Source: Maea johnstoni (taxonomy: Eukaryota; Annelida; Polychaeta; Spionida; Magelonidae). Taken from it: a DNA stretch of 64,000 bases. The first letter of the stretch is position 1. Every line of letters starts with the position of its first letter. The stretch is from assembly GCA_963942565.1 (NCBI GenBank), contig OZ012690.1, positions 7,178,086 through 7,242,085 on the forward strand, in the 5' to 3' direction. Shown piece by piece: positions 23,254-38,000 of the stretch. The position numbers and the translations under genes were made by a program. Below the pieces are notes generated by a model. That model saw nothing but the letters and a program-made list of their open reading frames with translations. It had not been told where the DNA came from and ran no database searches.

Positions 23254-24774
23254 ATGAATTCATGCAAGTGTGTTAGGCAGTGGGAAAAACTCTAGTTATT
23301 GTCTTAGTATTATTATCACCAATGACATTTGATTATCAGATGGCATTTCCAATGATAATTCAAGTAAGTACATTACTTTTAACCAATTATGCCAAAACTA
23401 AAGAAAAGAAAGCCTAGCCAAATTATTTGTGCAACTGAGGTGTCTTTTAACAAGAAAAAATATGAATAAACCTAAGCAATTCAGATATCATAATTTGCAC
23501 TGAGAATAACTCAAAGAATGACACCAAAACAATAATCTAATCTTTAGTGATGAGAACAAGAATGACATCAAAATAATAATTTGATTTCTTTGTGATGAGA
23601 ACACCAAAACAATTATCTAATTTCTTAGTCATGAGAAAAAGTAATCAACAAAACAGTTCCTCCTACCACAAACCTCAAATTCCACTTACATGTCGAGTTG
23701 AGACATTAGATTCTTGCACCAGTCAACCGGTGGTGTTCCAGTAACCAAACAAACAGTTGCCTGATCGTCATAGCTACCTGGGCAATGTTATTAGCCATGC
23801 ATATAAACAATAGCCGCCTATCAAAATTCCTTACCTGTGACATTACAGGTGGCAACTGGGCATTGTGTATAATATCAGGTATGCCCATGCATTAAGTGTA
23901 AGAATCAAATGTTTGCACTGTATAAGTATGGTGTGAGAGTATCGTAGCATTTGCCATATGTTTATAGGTAAATTTCGCTACTTTGCAAGCCACCCATAGG
24001 GTACATCTACAATGATAGAGACATTCTTTAAAACATTCAGATGACGTAATATGTTTTATACACATTTTATATCAATCAGTATACCGGCTGATTAAATCTC
24101 TCAGATTTCAAGAATTTAAGACACTTTCCATATCAGAAACTACATTCTTCATCTAATTCCTGGATTTTAGAATTGCAGACAATGAATTAAGAACCATACT
24201 CAAGTTCTAACCACTTACTTATGAGGCCATTTCTAGCTAAAAAATCTCTAGCAAGTAAGGTATACCACATTTTTTGCGCATATAAAGTAATACACTCGCA
24301 GGCAGCTGCCTTTTATGGGCAGTTTAATTTTTGCGTACTGAATGACAAGTTATGGTGTCAGAGTGTCCAAATAATGATGCACAACTTAAAAGATGCAGAC
24401 TCCAGGGATGCGCTAAGTACACATTTTTTAAACTGCTGCAATATTAACACTGTATCCAATACTTTGTGCCACATGTAGCATTTTTAAATGAAATATCTTG
24501 TAAAGAGAACCATTGTAAAGAGAACCATACAAATCTTGCACATAAGCTATCAATCAAAATAAATTTTGATCACATAACACTTAAGAATCATCCTTGTCAA
24601 TTTACATTAAAATATTTGATTCAGTGGTAAAAATACACATGGCATGATTAATACAATAAGGAACCTGATACGACAGGGAAAGTGCATCCAGATCCCACAA
24701 CACAAATCCCTCTACCACCTAGCTCAGTGCTAGCATGGCGAGTTCTTTTGTAAGAGCTACTTCATATCTTAACC
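23254..24774. other. no gene recognised within the block
   Basis: AT-rich, with three degenerate direct repeats of 'gatgagaacaccaaaacaat' type around 23515-23640. Short open frames exist but none has homology I recognise or splice support. Confidence 0.45.
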
Positions 24775-25235
24775 CTTCTAATGCTGAGGCACGTTTCGTC
24801 CGAAAGACAATGACGCAAAGATTTTTGAAAACCATCTAAACCCTGTCATGTTGGTATTCATTGGAATGCTCTCGCTGAGTACTCTAAGATGAGTACCCAT
24901 GTGCCAGGGTTTTAGTCATTTTTTTCCAGCTTTTTTATATCATTTTGTATTGGCCATAGTTCTAAGATGTCTGTCTGGATGTCATTAGAACACTCGAACC
25001 CTCAAAAATCACATATCAGGGTATCTAAATCTTTGGGTGAAGAATCACTCAAAATGCCTATTCCTAGCCATTATTTGAATATTTTCACCTCAATATAATT
25101 CCCATGGCATAGCATAATTATATTTTGCCTTTTCTGTACATTTTAGAGTTCTTACAATAACTCTAAAAAAATAAAACACCTGAAAATTTTACAATTACCA
25201 ATTTTGGGTACCCAGTATCCAAATTCCAAAAACAA
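24775..25235. mobile_element. family-C element fused to family-D element
   Basis: A family-C copy starts 'aacccttctaatgctgaggc' and stops at 'cattttgtattggcca' without its right end. It is followed directly by a family-D copy ('ctaagatgtctgtctggatg' to '...tttgggtacccagtatcc'). Older than the tandem duplication, as all three blocks carry it. Confidence 0.65.
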
Positions 25236-25989
25236 CCTTGCTTGAAATATTTCTCAAGATCAAACTTTATTCCAAGGTTATTTTCAGAAGTATTTTACAT
25301 CTAGAAAATGATTTTGATGTGCATGATCACTCCAATAAACCAAATGACAAGAGAATGTCATATCAGTTCAATCCAATTGCATATAACCTTCTTCTAGTCT
25401 TTATCCTTATGAAGAAACCCAAATATAAACACCTTGTGTCTCTTTTCACTGTTGTGTATGTTGAATTTGCAAAAATAAATCCTTTATAATACTGCAAGGT
25501 ACAAAACTATAATCTAAATAATTCAACATCGGTTTTATGCAACATTTACAATACCAGTACTTGTCTTAAAAGTGCTGTTCCTATCAAGTCTTTCCTTTCC
25601 TTTAACTTCTATGTACAGTGCAGACATTTAATTCCTGCACTAAATGCGTGGGCACCCAGGGCATAGTATATGACCGCACATCCGATCACCACTAAGTTTC
25701 CTGGGAATGGACGCATGGATGACCTCACAACTGAACGTAGCTTTGATTTGCATGCTACATGGGTCATTTCTGTGCTTGGCTTTTTTTAGACAAGTTATCC
25801 ATGGGTGTTTGTACAACCAGTCACTGGCAGACGTCCTGTCAACTGATACAGGAACTAAATGTCTGTATTTTACTTGAGATTACAGGCAGTGATCAAAATG
25901 AACTTTTGTGGCTAATATGTGTAGCCATAGAGAACTCAATATCTCACAAACGTAAGCAAATAGACTGACTTTAGGGACACTAATTAGTG

Positions 25990-27437
25990 TTATTTTTTAA
26001 AATTCTCTGGGGTGATTTTCTTAATTCTTATCATTGGTTGAGTAAGTTAAACAAATTACTTATGATAGGTTTTGGTTGCGTACCATGGTTAGTCCGTGAT
26101 GGTCTGATATGTTGGTGATAATAGGGTTGGGGGGATTTTGCACCTAAGCCATTAGTTGTGACTGGAACTATGATTGCTCATAGGGATATGAAACAAAAGT
26201 CGTATCTGGTTCATAGATCTTTAGATGTTCGTCACTACCCATTTATTTATTTCTATCCCTCTGTTGTACCGGTCTCAGGTTAATATCATGATTAATATAC
26301 CGTATGCGCCCGATTAACCGCACGGTGCGGGAAGGTTGGGAAAATTTTCTGTAGAAGGGATGTTGGCAATCTTCCGTTTTACCGCACACCTCAATGATTG
26401 CGTGTCGGAGCGTATTGGCCGTTATTGCACCTTTGCGTTCTCGCTGTTCAGTTTGTTTAGACGTTTGCCGCATGTGAAAAGATCGTTAATTGGTCAATAG
26501 TACAATCATGCAGCGAATATGAACAGTTGGAGCGCGAAGGAATTGGCAGAATTCAGTGCTGGTTTGCAGACACGGCAAGAGGAAAGGTATGTGATTTTGC
26601 TTTTCTTACTACTTCTGGGGGGGGGAGGGGGGGTAGTTTTATGAGTTTTTCATGACAATTGGGCTGGCCATTTCCCCTCTAACCGTGAAAAAAAGGGGGG
26701 GGGGGGGGGAGGTGCGCTTATTAGGGCGAATACGGTAGTGGCATATGCAAGTTAACTCAACTATTCAATATTTAATCACTTTTCTATTCCAGAAATGCCT
26801 CATCAGCGTTTAAAGACGGAGAAATACTTTAGAAAGGACTACAGGTGTCACAGAAAACATATTGTTTGGAATATGGCTGACAGTTGGCAAATAGCAGGCA
26901 CCAACATAATTTTAGAACTAACTTGCGATGCCGGGCAAGTAGTTTAGTATTTTTACTTGCCCGAAATAATTTTGGACTTGCCTGAAATAAGTTATAACTT
27001 ATGCTCTAGAAAGACATGTATTGCTTATCATGGATTTAAAGATATGAATGATATACCATTTTCTTTTCAGTTTTGTTGCATTATTTGTATATTTCTGGAT
27101 ATTTGGGCAATTTAATATTTAAAAATGTGCGTAATGTTCAGAAAATCAGCTTGCCAATTCGGGCAAGTGAAAACTAAAATGCACTTGCCCGAAAGCCCTT
27201 TTTCCAAAAATTCACTTACCAGAGCAAGCAGGCTAGTACTTATGTCGGTGCCTGAATACCTTTTCATTTGTTTCAATATGCACTTAGTAAGATTTGACTG
27301 ATGTAAAATAAGGGAATGTGTGACAGTAAAGTTTGAGTTCATTTCCAATGTCACATTGCTTGTCAAGTTGAGAAGCGCACTGACAACTTAACAATGGTAT
27401 TTCTCTCTCTATATATGTGTGTGTGTATGTGCATATA

Positions 27438-27522
<85 letters not shown>

Positions 27523-30500
27523 TTTAATGCGACTTGTAAAGACAACATCAAACAGAAGCTTATTGGACAAGTATTTATTTCAAAAATATCAAAATAAGAA
27601 CAGGTATAATGGGAATTGTCTGACGTTTTAAAATAATGACAATCATTTCCTTGATGACTAGAAACAGAATACTGGATAGGCAAACAATCACAATTGAAAA
27701 CAGTGGACATGTTTTGATAAAACATTTCTGTAATAAAATGAAGTAATTCTAAAATTCCAACATAAAATTAAGATAAGGCCTTGGGGACTTCTTATGAGTA
27801 TATAACCATACTGATTCAACTTAGAACTAAAATTACCACCAAATTATTGACAAAAATACCACTCACTGATGGTAAAAGTAACTGGCCTACAAAAGTATTT
27901 TCCTCTTACAAATCTCAAATTTTACTTAAATAAAGAAACAAATGAAATTAACCTACTGACATATTAATTTATCTCTATCAACTGGCCTCGACGCTAACTT
28001 AAAAAGTAACTGGCCCTGTAGGAACAGTGAACCTAGGATCTACTGGTCCTTCATAATTTTCACATGTCCTAGAAATTTTACTCATGACATTATCAGGCAT
28101 TTTATGTGCCTGATGTGGGGTAAAGCTTGTTGACAAGAATGTCTCTTAATGTTTACTGGCCCTATAGGACCAGTTGAACTCTGTTTTTACTGGCCCCAAG
28201 TCATTTTTTTGGAATTTTTACTGGTCTGGGGCCAGCGATTCACTGTTAGTGTAGAGCTCGGATGAATTCATGCAAGTGTGTTAGGCAGTGGGAAAAACTC
28301 TAGTTATTGTCTTAGTATTATTATCACCAATGACATTTGATTATCAGATGGCATTTCCAATGATAATTCAAGTAAGTACATTACTTTTAACCAATTATGC
28401 CAAAACTAAAGAAAAGAAAGCCTAGCCAAATTATTTGTGCAACTGAGGTGTCTTTTAACAAGAAAAAATATGAATAAACCTAAGCAATTCAGATATCATA
28501 ATTTGCACTGAGAATAACTCAAAGAATGACACCAAAACAATAATCTAATCTTTAGTGATGAGAACAAGAATGACATCAAAATAATAATTTGATTTCTTTG
28601 TGATGAGAACACCAAAACAATTATCTAATTTCTTAGTCATGAGAAAAAGTAATCAACAAAACAGTTCCTCCTACCACAAACCTCAAATTCCACTTACATG
28701 TCGAGTTGAGACATTAGATTCTTGCACCAGTCAACCGGTGGTGTTCCAGTAACCAAACAAACAGTTGCCTGATCGTCATAGCTACCTGGGCAATGTTATT
28801 AGCCATGCATATAAACAATAGCCGCCTATCAAAATTCCTTACCTGTGACATTACAGGTGGCAACTGGGCATTGTGTATAATATCAGGTATGCCCATGCAT
28901 TAAGTGTAAGAATCAAATGTTTGCACTGTATAAGTATGGTGTGAGAGTATCGTAGCATTTGCCATATGTTTATAGGTAAATTTCGCTACTTTGCAAGCCA
29001 CCCATAGGGTACATCTACAATGATAGAGACATTCTTTAAAACATTCAGATGACGTAATATGTTTTATACACATTTTATATCAATCAGTATACCGGCTGAT
29101 TAAATCTCTCAGATTTCAAGAATTTAAGACACTTTCCATATCAGAAACTACATTCTTCATCTAATTCCTGGATTTTAGAATTGCAGACAATGAATTAAGA
29201 ACCATACTCAAGTTCTAACCACTTACTTATGAGGCCATTTCTAGCTAAAAAATCTCTAGCAAGTAAGGTATACCACATTTTTTGCGCATATAAAGTAATA
29301 CACTCGCAGGCAGCTGCCTTTTATGGGCAGTTTAATTTTTGCGTACTGAATGACAAGTTATGGTGTCAGAGTGTCCAAATAATGATGCACAACTTAAAAG
29401 ATGCAGACTCCAGGGATGCGCTAAGTACACATTTTTTAAACTGCTGCAATATTAACACTGTATCCAATACTTTGTGCCACATGTAGCATTTTTAAATGAA
29501 ATATCTTGTAAAGAGAACCATTGTAAAGAGAACCATACAAATCTTGCACATAAGCTATCAATCAAAATAAATTTTGATCACATAACACTTAAGAATCATC
29601 CTTGTCAATTTACATTAAAATATTTGATTCAGTGGTAAAAATACACATGGCATGATTAATACAATAAGGAACCTGATACGACAGGGAAAGTGCATCCAGA
29701 TCCCACAACACAAATCCCTCTACCACCTAGCTCAGTGCTAGCATGGCGAGTTCTTTTGTAAGAGCTACTTCATATCTTAACCCTTCTAATGCTGAGGCAC
29801 GTTTCGTCCGAAAGACAATGACGCAAAGATTTTTGAAAACCATCTAAACCCTGTCATGTTGGTATTCATTGGAATGCTCTCGCTGAGTACTCTAAGATGA
29901 GTACCCATGTGCCAGGGTTTTAGTCATTTTTTTCCAGCTTTTTTATATCATTTTGTATTGGCCATAGTTCTAAGATGTCTGTCTGGATGTCATTAGAACA
30001 CTCGAACCCTCAAAAATCACATATCAGGGTATCTAAATCTTTGGGTGAAGAATCACTCAAAATGCCTATTCCTAGCCATTATTTGAATATTTTCACCTCA
30101 ATATAATTCCCATGGCATAGCATAATTATATTTTGCCTTTTCTGTACATTTTAGAGTTCTTACAATAACTCTAAAAAAATAAAACACCTGAAAATTTTAC
30201 AATTACCAATTTTGGGTACCCAGTATCCAAATTCCAAAAACAACCTTGCTTGAAATATTTCTCAAGATCAAACTTTATTCCAAGGTTATTTTCAGAAGTA
30301 TTTTACATCTAGAAAATGATTTTGATGTGCATGATCACTCCAATAAACCAAATGACAAGAGAATGTCATATCAGTTCAATCCAATTGCATATAACCTTCT
30401 TCTAGTCTTTATCCTTATGAAGAAACCCAAATATAAACACCTTGTGTCTCTTTTCACTGTTGTGTATGTTGAATTTGCAAAAATAAATCCTTTATAATAC

Positions 30501-30997
30501 TGCAAGGTACAAAACTATAATCTAAATAATTCAACATCGGTTTTATGCAACATTTACAATACCAGTACTTGTCTTAAAAGTGCTGTTCCTATCAAGTCTT
30601 TCCTTTCCTTTAACTTCTATGTACAGTGCAGACATTTAATTCCTGCACTAAATGCGTGGGCACCCAGGGCATAGTATATGACCGCACATCCGATCACCAC
30701 TAAGTTTCCTGGGAATGGACGCATGGATGACCTCACAACTGAACGTAGCTTTGATTTGCATGCTACATGGGTCATTTCTGTGCTTGGCTTTTTTTAGACA
30801 AGTTATCCATGGGTGTTTGTACAACCAGTCACTGGCAGACGTCCTGTCAACTGATACAGGAACTAAATGTCTGTATTTTACTTGAGATTACAGGCAGTGA
30901 TCAAAATGAACTTTTGTGGCTAATATGTGTAGCCATAGAGAACTCAATATCTCACAAACGTAAGCAAATAGACTGACTTTAGGGACACTAATTAGTG
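25990..30997. repeat. 5.0-kb tandem block, copy 2
   Basis: 5008 bp, essentially identical to copy 1 apart from homopolymer and TA-repeat lengths. Feature positions are those of copy 1 plus about 4998-5008. Confidence 0.95.
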
Positions 30998-32445
30998 TTA
31001 TTTTTTAAAATTCTCTGGGGTGATTTTCTTAATTCTTATCATTGGTTGAGTAAGTTAAACAAATTACTTATGATAGGTTTTGGTTGCGTACCATGGTTAG
31101 TCCGTGATGGTCTGATATGTTGGTGATAATAGGGTTGGGGGGATTTTGCACCTAAGCCATTAGTTGTGACTGGAACTATGATTGCTCATAGGGATATGAA
31201 ACAAAAGTCGTATCTGGTTCATAGATCTTTAGATGTTCGTCACTACCCATTTATTTATTTCTATCCCTCTGTTGTACCGGTCTCAGGTTAATATCATGAT
31301 TAATATACCGTATGCGCCCGATTAACCGCACGGTGCGGGAAGGTTGGGAAAATTTTCTGTAGAAGGGATGTTGGCAATCTTCCGTTTTACCGCACACCTC
31401 AATGATTGCGTGTCGGAGCGTATTGGCCGTTATTGCACCTTTGCGTTCTCGCTGTTCAGTTTGTTTAGACGTTTGCCGCATGTGAAAAGATCGTTAATTG
31501 GTCAATAGTACAATCATGCAGCGAATATGAACAGTTGGAGCGCGAAGGAATTGGCAGAATTCAGTGCTGGTTTGCAGACACGGCAAGAGGAAAGGTATGT
31601 GATTTTGCTTTTCTTACTACTTCTGGGGGGGGGAGGGGGGGTAGTTTTATGAGTTTTTCATGACAATTGGGCTGGCCATTTCCCCTCTAACCGTGAAAAA
31701 AAGGGGGGGGGGGGGGGAGGTGCGCTTATTAGGGCGAATACGGTAGTGGCATATGCAAGTTAACTCAACTATTCAATATTTAATCACTTTTCTATTCCAG
31801 AAATGCCTCATCAGCGTTTAAAGACGGAGAAATACTTTAGAAAGGACTACAGGTGTCACAGAAAACATATTGTTTGGAATATGGCTGACAGTTGGCAAAT
31901 AGCAGGCACCAACATAATTTTAGAACTAACTTGCGATGCCGGGCAAGTAGTTTAGTATTTTTACTTGCCCGAAATAATTTTGGACTTGCCTGAAATAAGT
32001 TATAACTTATGCTCTAGAAAGACATGTATTGCTTATCATGGATTTAAAGATATGAATGATATACCATTTTCTTTTCAGTTTTGTTGCATTATTTGTATAT
32101 TTCTGGATATTTGGGCAATTTAATATTTAAAAATGTGCGTAATGTTCAGAAAATCAGCTTGCCAATTCGGGCAAGTGAAAACTAAAATGCACTTGCCCGA
32201 AAGCCCTTTTTCCAAAAATTCACTTACCAGAGCAAGCAGGCTAGTACTTATGTCGGTGCCTGAATACCTTTTCATTTGTTTCAATATGCACTTAGTAAGA
32301 TTTGACTGATGTAAAATAAGGGAATGTGTGACAGTAAAGTTTGAGTTCATTTCCAATGTCACATTGCTTGTCAAGTTGAGAAGCGCACTGACAACTTAAC
32401 AATGGTATTTCTCTCTCTATATATGTGTGTGTGTATGTGCATATA

Positions 32446-32530
<85 letters not shown>

Positions 32531-35500
32531 TTTAATGCGACTTGTAAAGACAACATCAAACAGAAGCTTATTGGACAAGTATTTATTTCAAAAATATCAA
32601 AATAAGAACAGGTATAATGGGAATTGTCTGACGTTTTAAAATAATGACAATAGTTTCCTTGATGACTAGAAACAGAATACTGGATAGGCAAACAATCACA
32701 ATTGAAAACAGTGGACATGTTTTGATAAAACATTTCTGTAATAAAATGAAGTAATTCTAAAATTCCAACATAAAATTAAGATAAGGCCTTGGGGACTTCT
32801 TATGAGTATATAACCATACTGATTCAACTTAGAACTAAAATTACCACCAAATTATTGACAAAAATACCACTCACTGATGGTAAAAGTAACTGGCCTACAA
32901 AAGTATTTTCCTCTTACAAATCTCAAATTTTACTTAAATAAAGAAACAAATGAAATTAACCTACTGACATATTAATTTATCTCTATCAACTGGCCTCGAC
33001 GCTAACTTAAAAAGTAACTGGCCCTGTAGGAACAGTGAACCTAGGATCTACTGGTCCTTCATAATTTTCACATGTCCTAGAAATTTTACTCATGACATTA
33101 TCAGGCATTTTATGTGCCTGATGTGGGGTAAAGCTTGTTGACAAGAATGTCTCTTAATGTTTACTGGCCCTATAGGACCAGTTGAACTCTGTTTTTACTG
33201 GCCCCAAGTCATTTTTTTGGAATTTTTACTGGTCTGGGGCCAGCGATTCACTGTTAGTGTAGAGCTCGGATGAATTCATGCAAGTGTGTTAGGCAGTGGG
33301 AAAAACTCTAGTTATTGTCTTAGTATTATTATCACCAATGACATTTGATTATCAGATGGCATTTCCAATGATAATTCAAGTAAGTACATTACTTTTAACC
33401 AATTATGCCAAAACTAAAGAAAAGAAAGCCTAGCCAAATTATTTGTGCAACTGAGGTGTCTTTTAACAAGAAAAAATATGAATAAACCTAAGCAATTCAG
33501 ATATCATAATTTGCACTGAGAATAACTCAAAGAATGACACCAAAACAATAATCTAATCTTTAGTGATGAGAACAAGAATGACATCAAAATAATAATTTGA
33601 TTTCTTTGTGATGAGAACACCAAAACAATTATCTAATTTCTTAGTCATGAGAAAAAGTAATCAACAAAACAGTTCCTCCTACCACAAACCTCAAATTCCA
33701 CTTACATGTCGAGTTGAGACATTAGATTCTTGCACCAGTCAACCGGTGGTGTTCCAGTAACCAAACAAACAGTTGCCTGATCGTCATAGCTACCTGGGCA
33801 ATGTTATTAGCCATGCATATAAACAATAGCCGCCTATCAAAATTCCTTACCTGTGACATTACAGGTGGCAACTGGGCATTGTGTATAATATCAGGTATGC
33901 CCATGCATTAAGTGTAAGAATCAAATGTTTGCACTGTATAAGTATGGTGTGAGAGTATCGTAGCATTTGCCATATGTTTATAGGTAAATTTCGCTACTTT
34001 GCAAGCCACCCATAGGGTACATCTACAATGATAGAGACATTCTTTAAAACATTCAGATGACGTAATATGTTTTATACACATTTTATATCAATCAGTATAC
34101 CGGCTGATTAAATCTCTCAGATTTCAAGAATTTAAGACACTTTCCATATCAGAAACTACATTCTTCATCTAATTCCTGGATTTTAGAATTGCAGACAATG
34201 AATTAAGAACCATACTCAAGTTCTAACCACTTACTTATGAGGCCATTTCTAGCTAAAAAATCTCTAGCAAGTAAGGTATACCACATTTTTTGCGCATATA
34301 AAGTAATACACTCGCAGGCAGCTGCCTTTTATGGGCAGTTTAATTTTTGCGTACTGAATGACAAGTTATGGTGTCAGAGTGTCCAAATAATGATGCACAA
34401 CTTAAAAGATGCCGACTCCAGGGATGCGCTAAGTACACATTTTTTAAACTGCTGCAATATTAACACTGTATCCAATACTTTGTGCCACATGTAGCATTTT
34501 TAAATGAAATATCTTGTAAAGAGAACCATTGTAACGAGAACCATACAAATCTTGCACATAAGCTATCAATCAAAATAAATTTTGATCACATAACACTTAA
34601 GAATCATCCTTGTCAATTTACATTAAAATATTTGATTCAGTGGTAAAAATACACATGGCATGATTAATACAATAAGGAACCTGATACGACAGGGAAAGTG
34701 CATCCAGATCCCACAACACAAATCCCTCTACCACCTAGCTCAGTGCTAGCATGGCGAGTTCTTTTGTAAGAGCTACTTCATATCTTAACCCTTCTAATGC
34801 TGAGGCACGTTTCGTCCGAAAGACAATGACGCAAAGATTTTTGAAAACCATCTAAACCCTGTCATGTTGGTATTCATTGGAATGCTCTCGCTGAGTACTC
34901 TAAGATGAGTACCCATGTGCCAGGGTTTTAGTCATTTTTTTCCAGCTTTTTTATATCATTTTGTATTGGCCATAGTTCTAAGATGTCTGTCTGGATGTCA
35001 TTAGAACACTCGAACCCTCAAAAATCACATATCAGGGTATCTAAATCTTTGGGTGAAGAATCACTCAAAATGCCTATTCCTAGCCATTATTTGAATATTT
35101 TCACCTCAATATAATTCCCATGGCATAGCATAATTATATTTTGCCTTTTCTGTACATTTTAGAGTTCTTACAATAACTCTAAAAAAATAAAACACCTGAA
35201 AATTTTACAATTACCAATTTTGGGTACCCAGTATCCAAATTCCAAAAACAACCTTGCTTGAAATATTTCTCAAGATCAAACTTTATTCCAAGGTTATTTT
35301 CAGAAGTATTTTACATCTAGAAAATGATTTTGATGTGCATGATCACTCCAATAAACCAAATGACAAGAGAATGTCATATCAGTTCAATCCAATTGCATAT
35401 AACCTTCTTCTAGTCTTTATCCTTATGAAGAAACCCAAATATAAACACCTTGTGTCTCTTTTCACTGTTGTGTATGTTGAATTTGCAAAAATAAATCCTT

Positions 35501-36005
35501 TATAATACTGCAAGGTACAAAACTATAATCTAAATAATTCAACATCGGTTTTATGCAACATTTACAATACCAGTACTTGTCTTAAAAGTGCTGTTCCTAT
35601 CAAGTCTTTCCTTTCCTTTAACTTCTATGTACAGTGCAGACATTTAATTCCTGCACTAAATGCGTGGGCACCCAGGGCATAGTATATGACCGCACATCCG
35701 ATCACCACTAAGTTTCCTGGGAATGGACGCATGGATGACCTCACAACTGAACGTAGCTTTGATTTGCATGCTACATGGGTCATTTCTGTGCTTGGCTTTT
35801 TTTAGACAAGTTATCCATGGGTGTTTGTACAACCAGTCACTGGCAGACGTCCTGTCAACTGATACAGGAACTAAATGTCTGTATTTTACTTGAGATTACA
35901 GGCAGTGATCAAAATGAACTTTTGTGGCTAATATGTGTAGCCATAGAGAACTCAATATCTCACAAACGTAAGCAAATAGACTGACTTTAGGGACACTAAT
36001 TAGTG
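30998..36005. repeat. 5.0-kb tandem block, copy 3
   Basis: 5008 bp. It has a few private substitutions: 'caatagtttcc' for 'caatcatttcc' near 32651, 'gatgccgactcc' near 34413 and 'gtaacgaga' near 34534. After the shared '...ttagtgtt' the sequence leaves the repeat and enters unique DNA (cccgcaataa). Confidence 0.95.
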
Positions 36006-36246
36006 TTCCCGCAATAATTATTTCAATATGAAAAGCATCATTATGAACCATGGAAGACATGGAAACACCCATATTGGTCACTGGGAATTGGTTATTTATA
36101 ATTAAGACATCGAAAAGTCATAGAAGACAAACTGTGATTGAGGTTACAATGAATATCAAGTACTTCATCAAGGGTATTCCATCACAATTATGGCATGTAC
36201 ATGTACATGTATTTTGGGCTATAAGACCCTTTCTGAAATAATCATT

Positions 36247-36380
36247 ACCATAAATTCTCAATTATTTGGGACACTTTAATAATTATGATTTTTATGGGTT
36301 CTATGTGGCCCAGATTTCCCTTTAATTATTTTATAAAATAATTATAGTGGCCTGAATTTCCAAGAATTCATGGTAATTGT
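36247..36380. mobile_element. short family-E miniature element (TTACCATAAATTCTC ends)
   Basis: Starts 'ttaccataaattctcaatta' and ends 'ccaagaattcatggtaatt', inverted repeats about 130 bp apart. It has 'ggcccagattt' and 'aataattatagtggcc' inside. Longer relatives are at 41421-41655, 49770-50370 and 58880-59310. It lies in the 3' flank or 3' UTR of the RRM gene. Confidence 0.7.
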
Positions 36381-36472
36381 GACATAGCACGTGATCCTAC
36401 AAAGGTACAGGACATTTAATCAGAAGGCGAAATAGACACCTAATTTCTTCCTGATGTGTACAGGCTAACATT

Positions 36473-38000
36473 CTAATTTCCTTTCGCTTTCCCCCTTCCG
36501 ATTGAGCTAAAAGCACCGCCTTTACCTCTGCCAAAACTATGGGCTTTAGGAGCAAAGGCACTTTTTGTAGTAGGGATGTGATTCACTGCAACAGGTGACT
36601 TGGGCTCCTTCGTTCCTAGTGTGACGAGAGAAGGACTACCTTGTTTGACTATACGCTGCATCACAAGCTGATCATGTTGTTGACCATCAGAATTCATGGG
36701 CTGCGTGCCACTGTGGAAGTTATGCTGTGGTAAAGGGAGCCTCTGCGGTGCTGGAGGTTCTCTGTAGAGTTCCTCGGGAGAAGACAATGATGAAAGTACC
36801 TCGCTCCCAGACTCTCCTGCATAAGGATTCTGTGACTGTACATTAGTACTGTGTGCTGATGATTGTCTGTGTCCAGGATGGCCCATAGCCTCAGTGTCAC
36901 TGTATGCAGACCTATACATCCTAGCATCCCCACTAGAGGAAGTTTGACGTCCAGGACTTTTGCTGGCCATACTTGTGTGTCTAGCGAACGATGCCATGAG
37001 CTTGCCCCTAGCAATAGAACGTGGTGGTGATTCTTTCACAAAGTTACCATTCTGATCCTGAGAGCTACCTCTTAACCCTACAGTTCCTGCAGTGGTATTT
37101 TCACCACTCTTGCACGAAGTAGTGTCATTCTGAGGACGAGATTGAGCTGCAGCACCATGCTTAATGCTGGACGACAACTTCCTAGCTTGCAATAGCTGAG
37201 AGTCTGAATGGTAATGATGCGGAGGATTCTTCGGGGGTTCCCACTCAGCATCACTGCTTGCCATACTTGGTGTGGCCACTTTAACATCACTCGAGTAGAA
37301 AGACTGAGTCTGTGAGTAGGATGGAGAGATCTGCGAGTCCTTCAAAGCAGGTGTACCTGTAGTAAGGCCTTGTCCCTTCCCATCACCACACAGAGACACT
37401 GCCTGGCCTGATGTAGTTTGGGCAATATGACGTTTATCATAAGACAAGTCTTTGAGTCCATCATTGCCACTGTAGCTATGCTCATGAGGACTCACTGCCT
37501 TGGTTAACTTCCTGCCTTCAAGCAATACACTTTTTACAATGGCATCATTTTTGTCTCTGATTTCCTGAGTTACCAAGCGTGGACTCAACGGCTGATTTAA
37601 CCCCTGACCTCTCATCATACCCCCATTGAGAAGCAATCCTCTAGGTGAGAGACCTAACCCAGGTTTTGTGCTTGAATCTCCATGGATCGTATTCCTAACA
37701 GGAGAGACCTTCGTGGAAGTTGTAGAGGTTTCACCGCTGCTTGTTTTTTGGTGCTCAGGCAGTATGTTCTTCATCAAGTCTTGGCTACGGTCCTCCGCTC
37801 TAGATATCTGAGGACTTGGTGGTATCCTTGGACTTTGTCCATCACTGGGGTTTATGAATGCGTTCCCATTATGATAACTATGAGTTAAGCTTGGTTTGAT
37901 GTTCAGCTTTCCAAGGAGCACAGCAGCGACATCTTTCTGGGATGGTTTCTCTGAATTCATCATCTTAGATGGTTGAGTTGGCCAAGTGGTCTTTTCTTTA
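36473..38000 (-). CDS. RRM gene, exon 8 (terminal)
   Basis: Acceptor CGATTTCCAG|T completes a Ser codon, and the frame then runs 508 codons to TAG at 36473-36475. Ser, Pro, Gln, Gly and His are abundant and no folded domain is evident. Short blocks such as ISPSYSQTQSFYSS and LSSLSSPEELYREPPAP stand out. The tail is FGRGKGGAFSSIGRGKAKGN. The frame also reads open upstream of the acceptor, but splice phase shows that part is intron. Confidence 0.9.

Larger units (their letters stand above)
20992..25989. repeat. 5.0-kb tandem block, copy 1
   Basis: Begins at 'ttattttttaaaattctctg' and ends at '...gacactaattagtg'. Copies 2 and 3 follow directly with the same junction. Copy 1 (4998 bp) differs from copy 2 almost only in a poly-G run (about 21696) and the TA microsatellite. 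The block holds several older miniature elements, one TIR element with short open frames, and no recognisable large gene. Confidence 0.95.

Noticed and set aside
36694-37888. Open frames on both strands overlapping the RRM gene's last exon
   Set aside because: Shadows of the true frame, which is supported by phased splice junctions and a long continuous reading frame.
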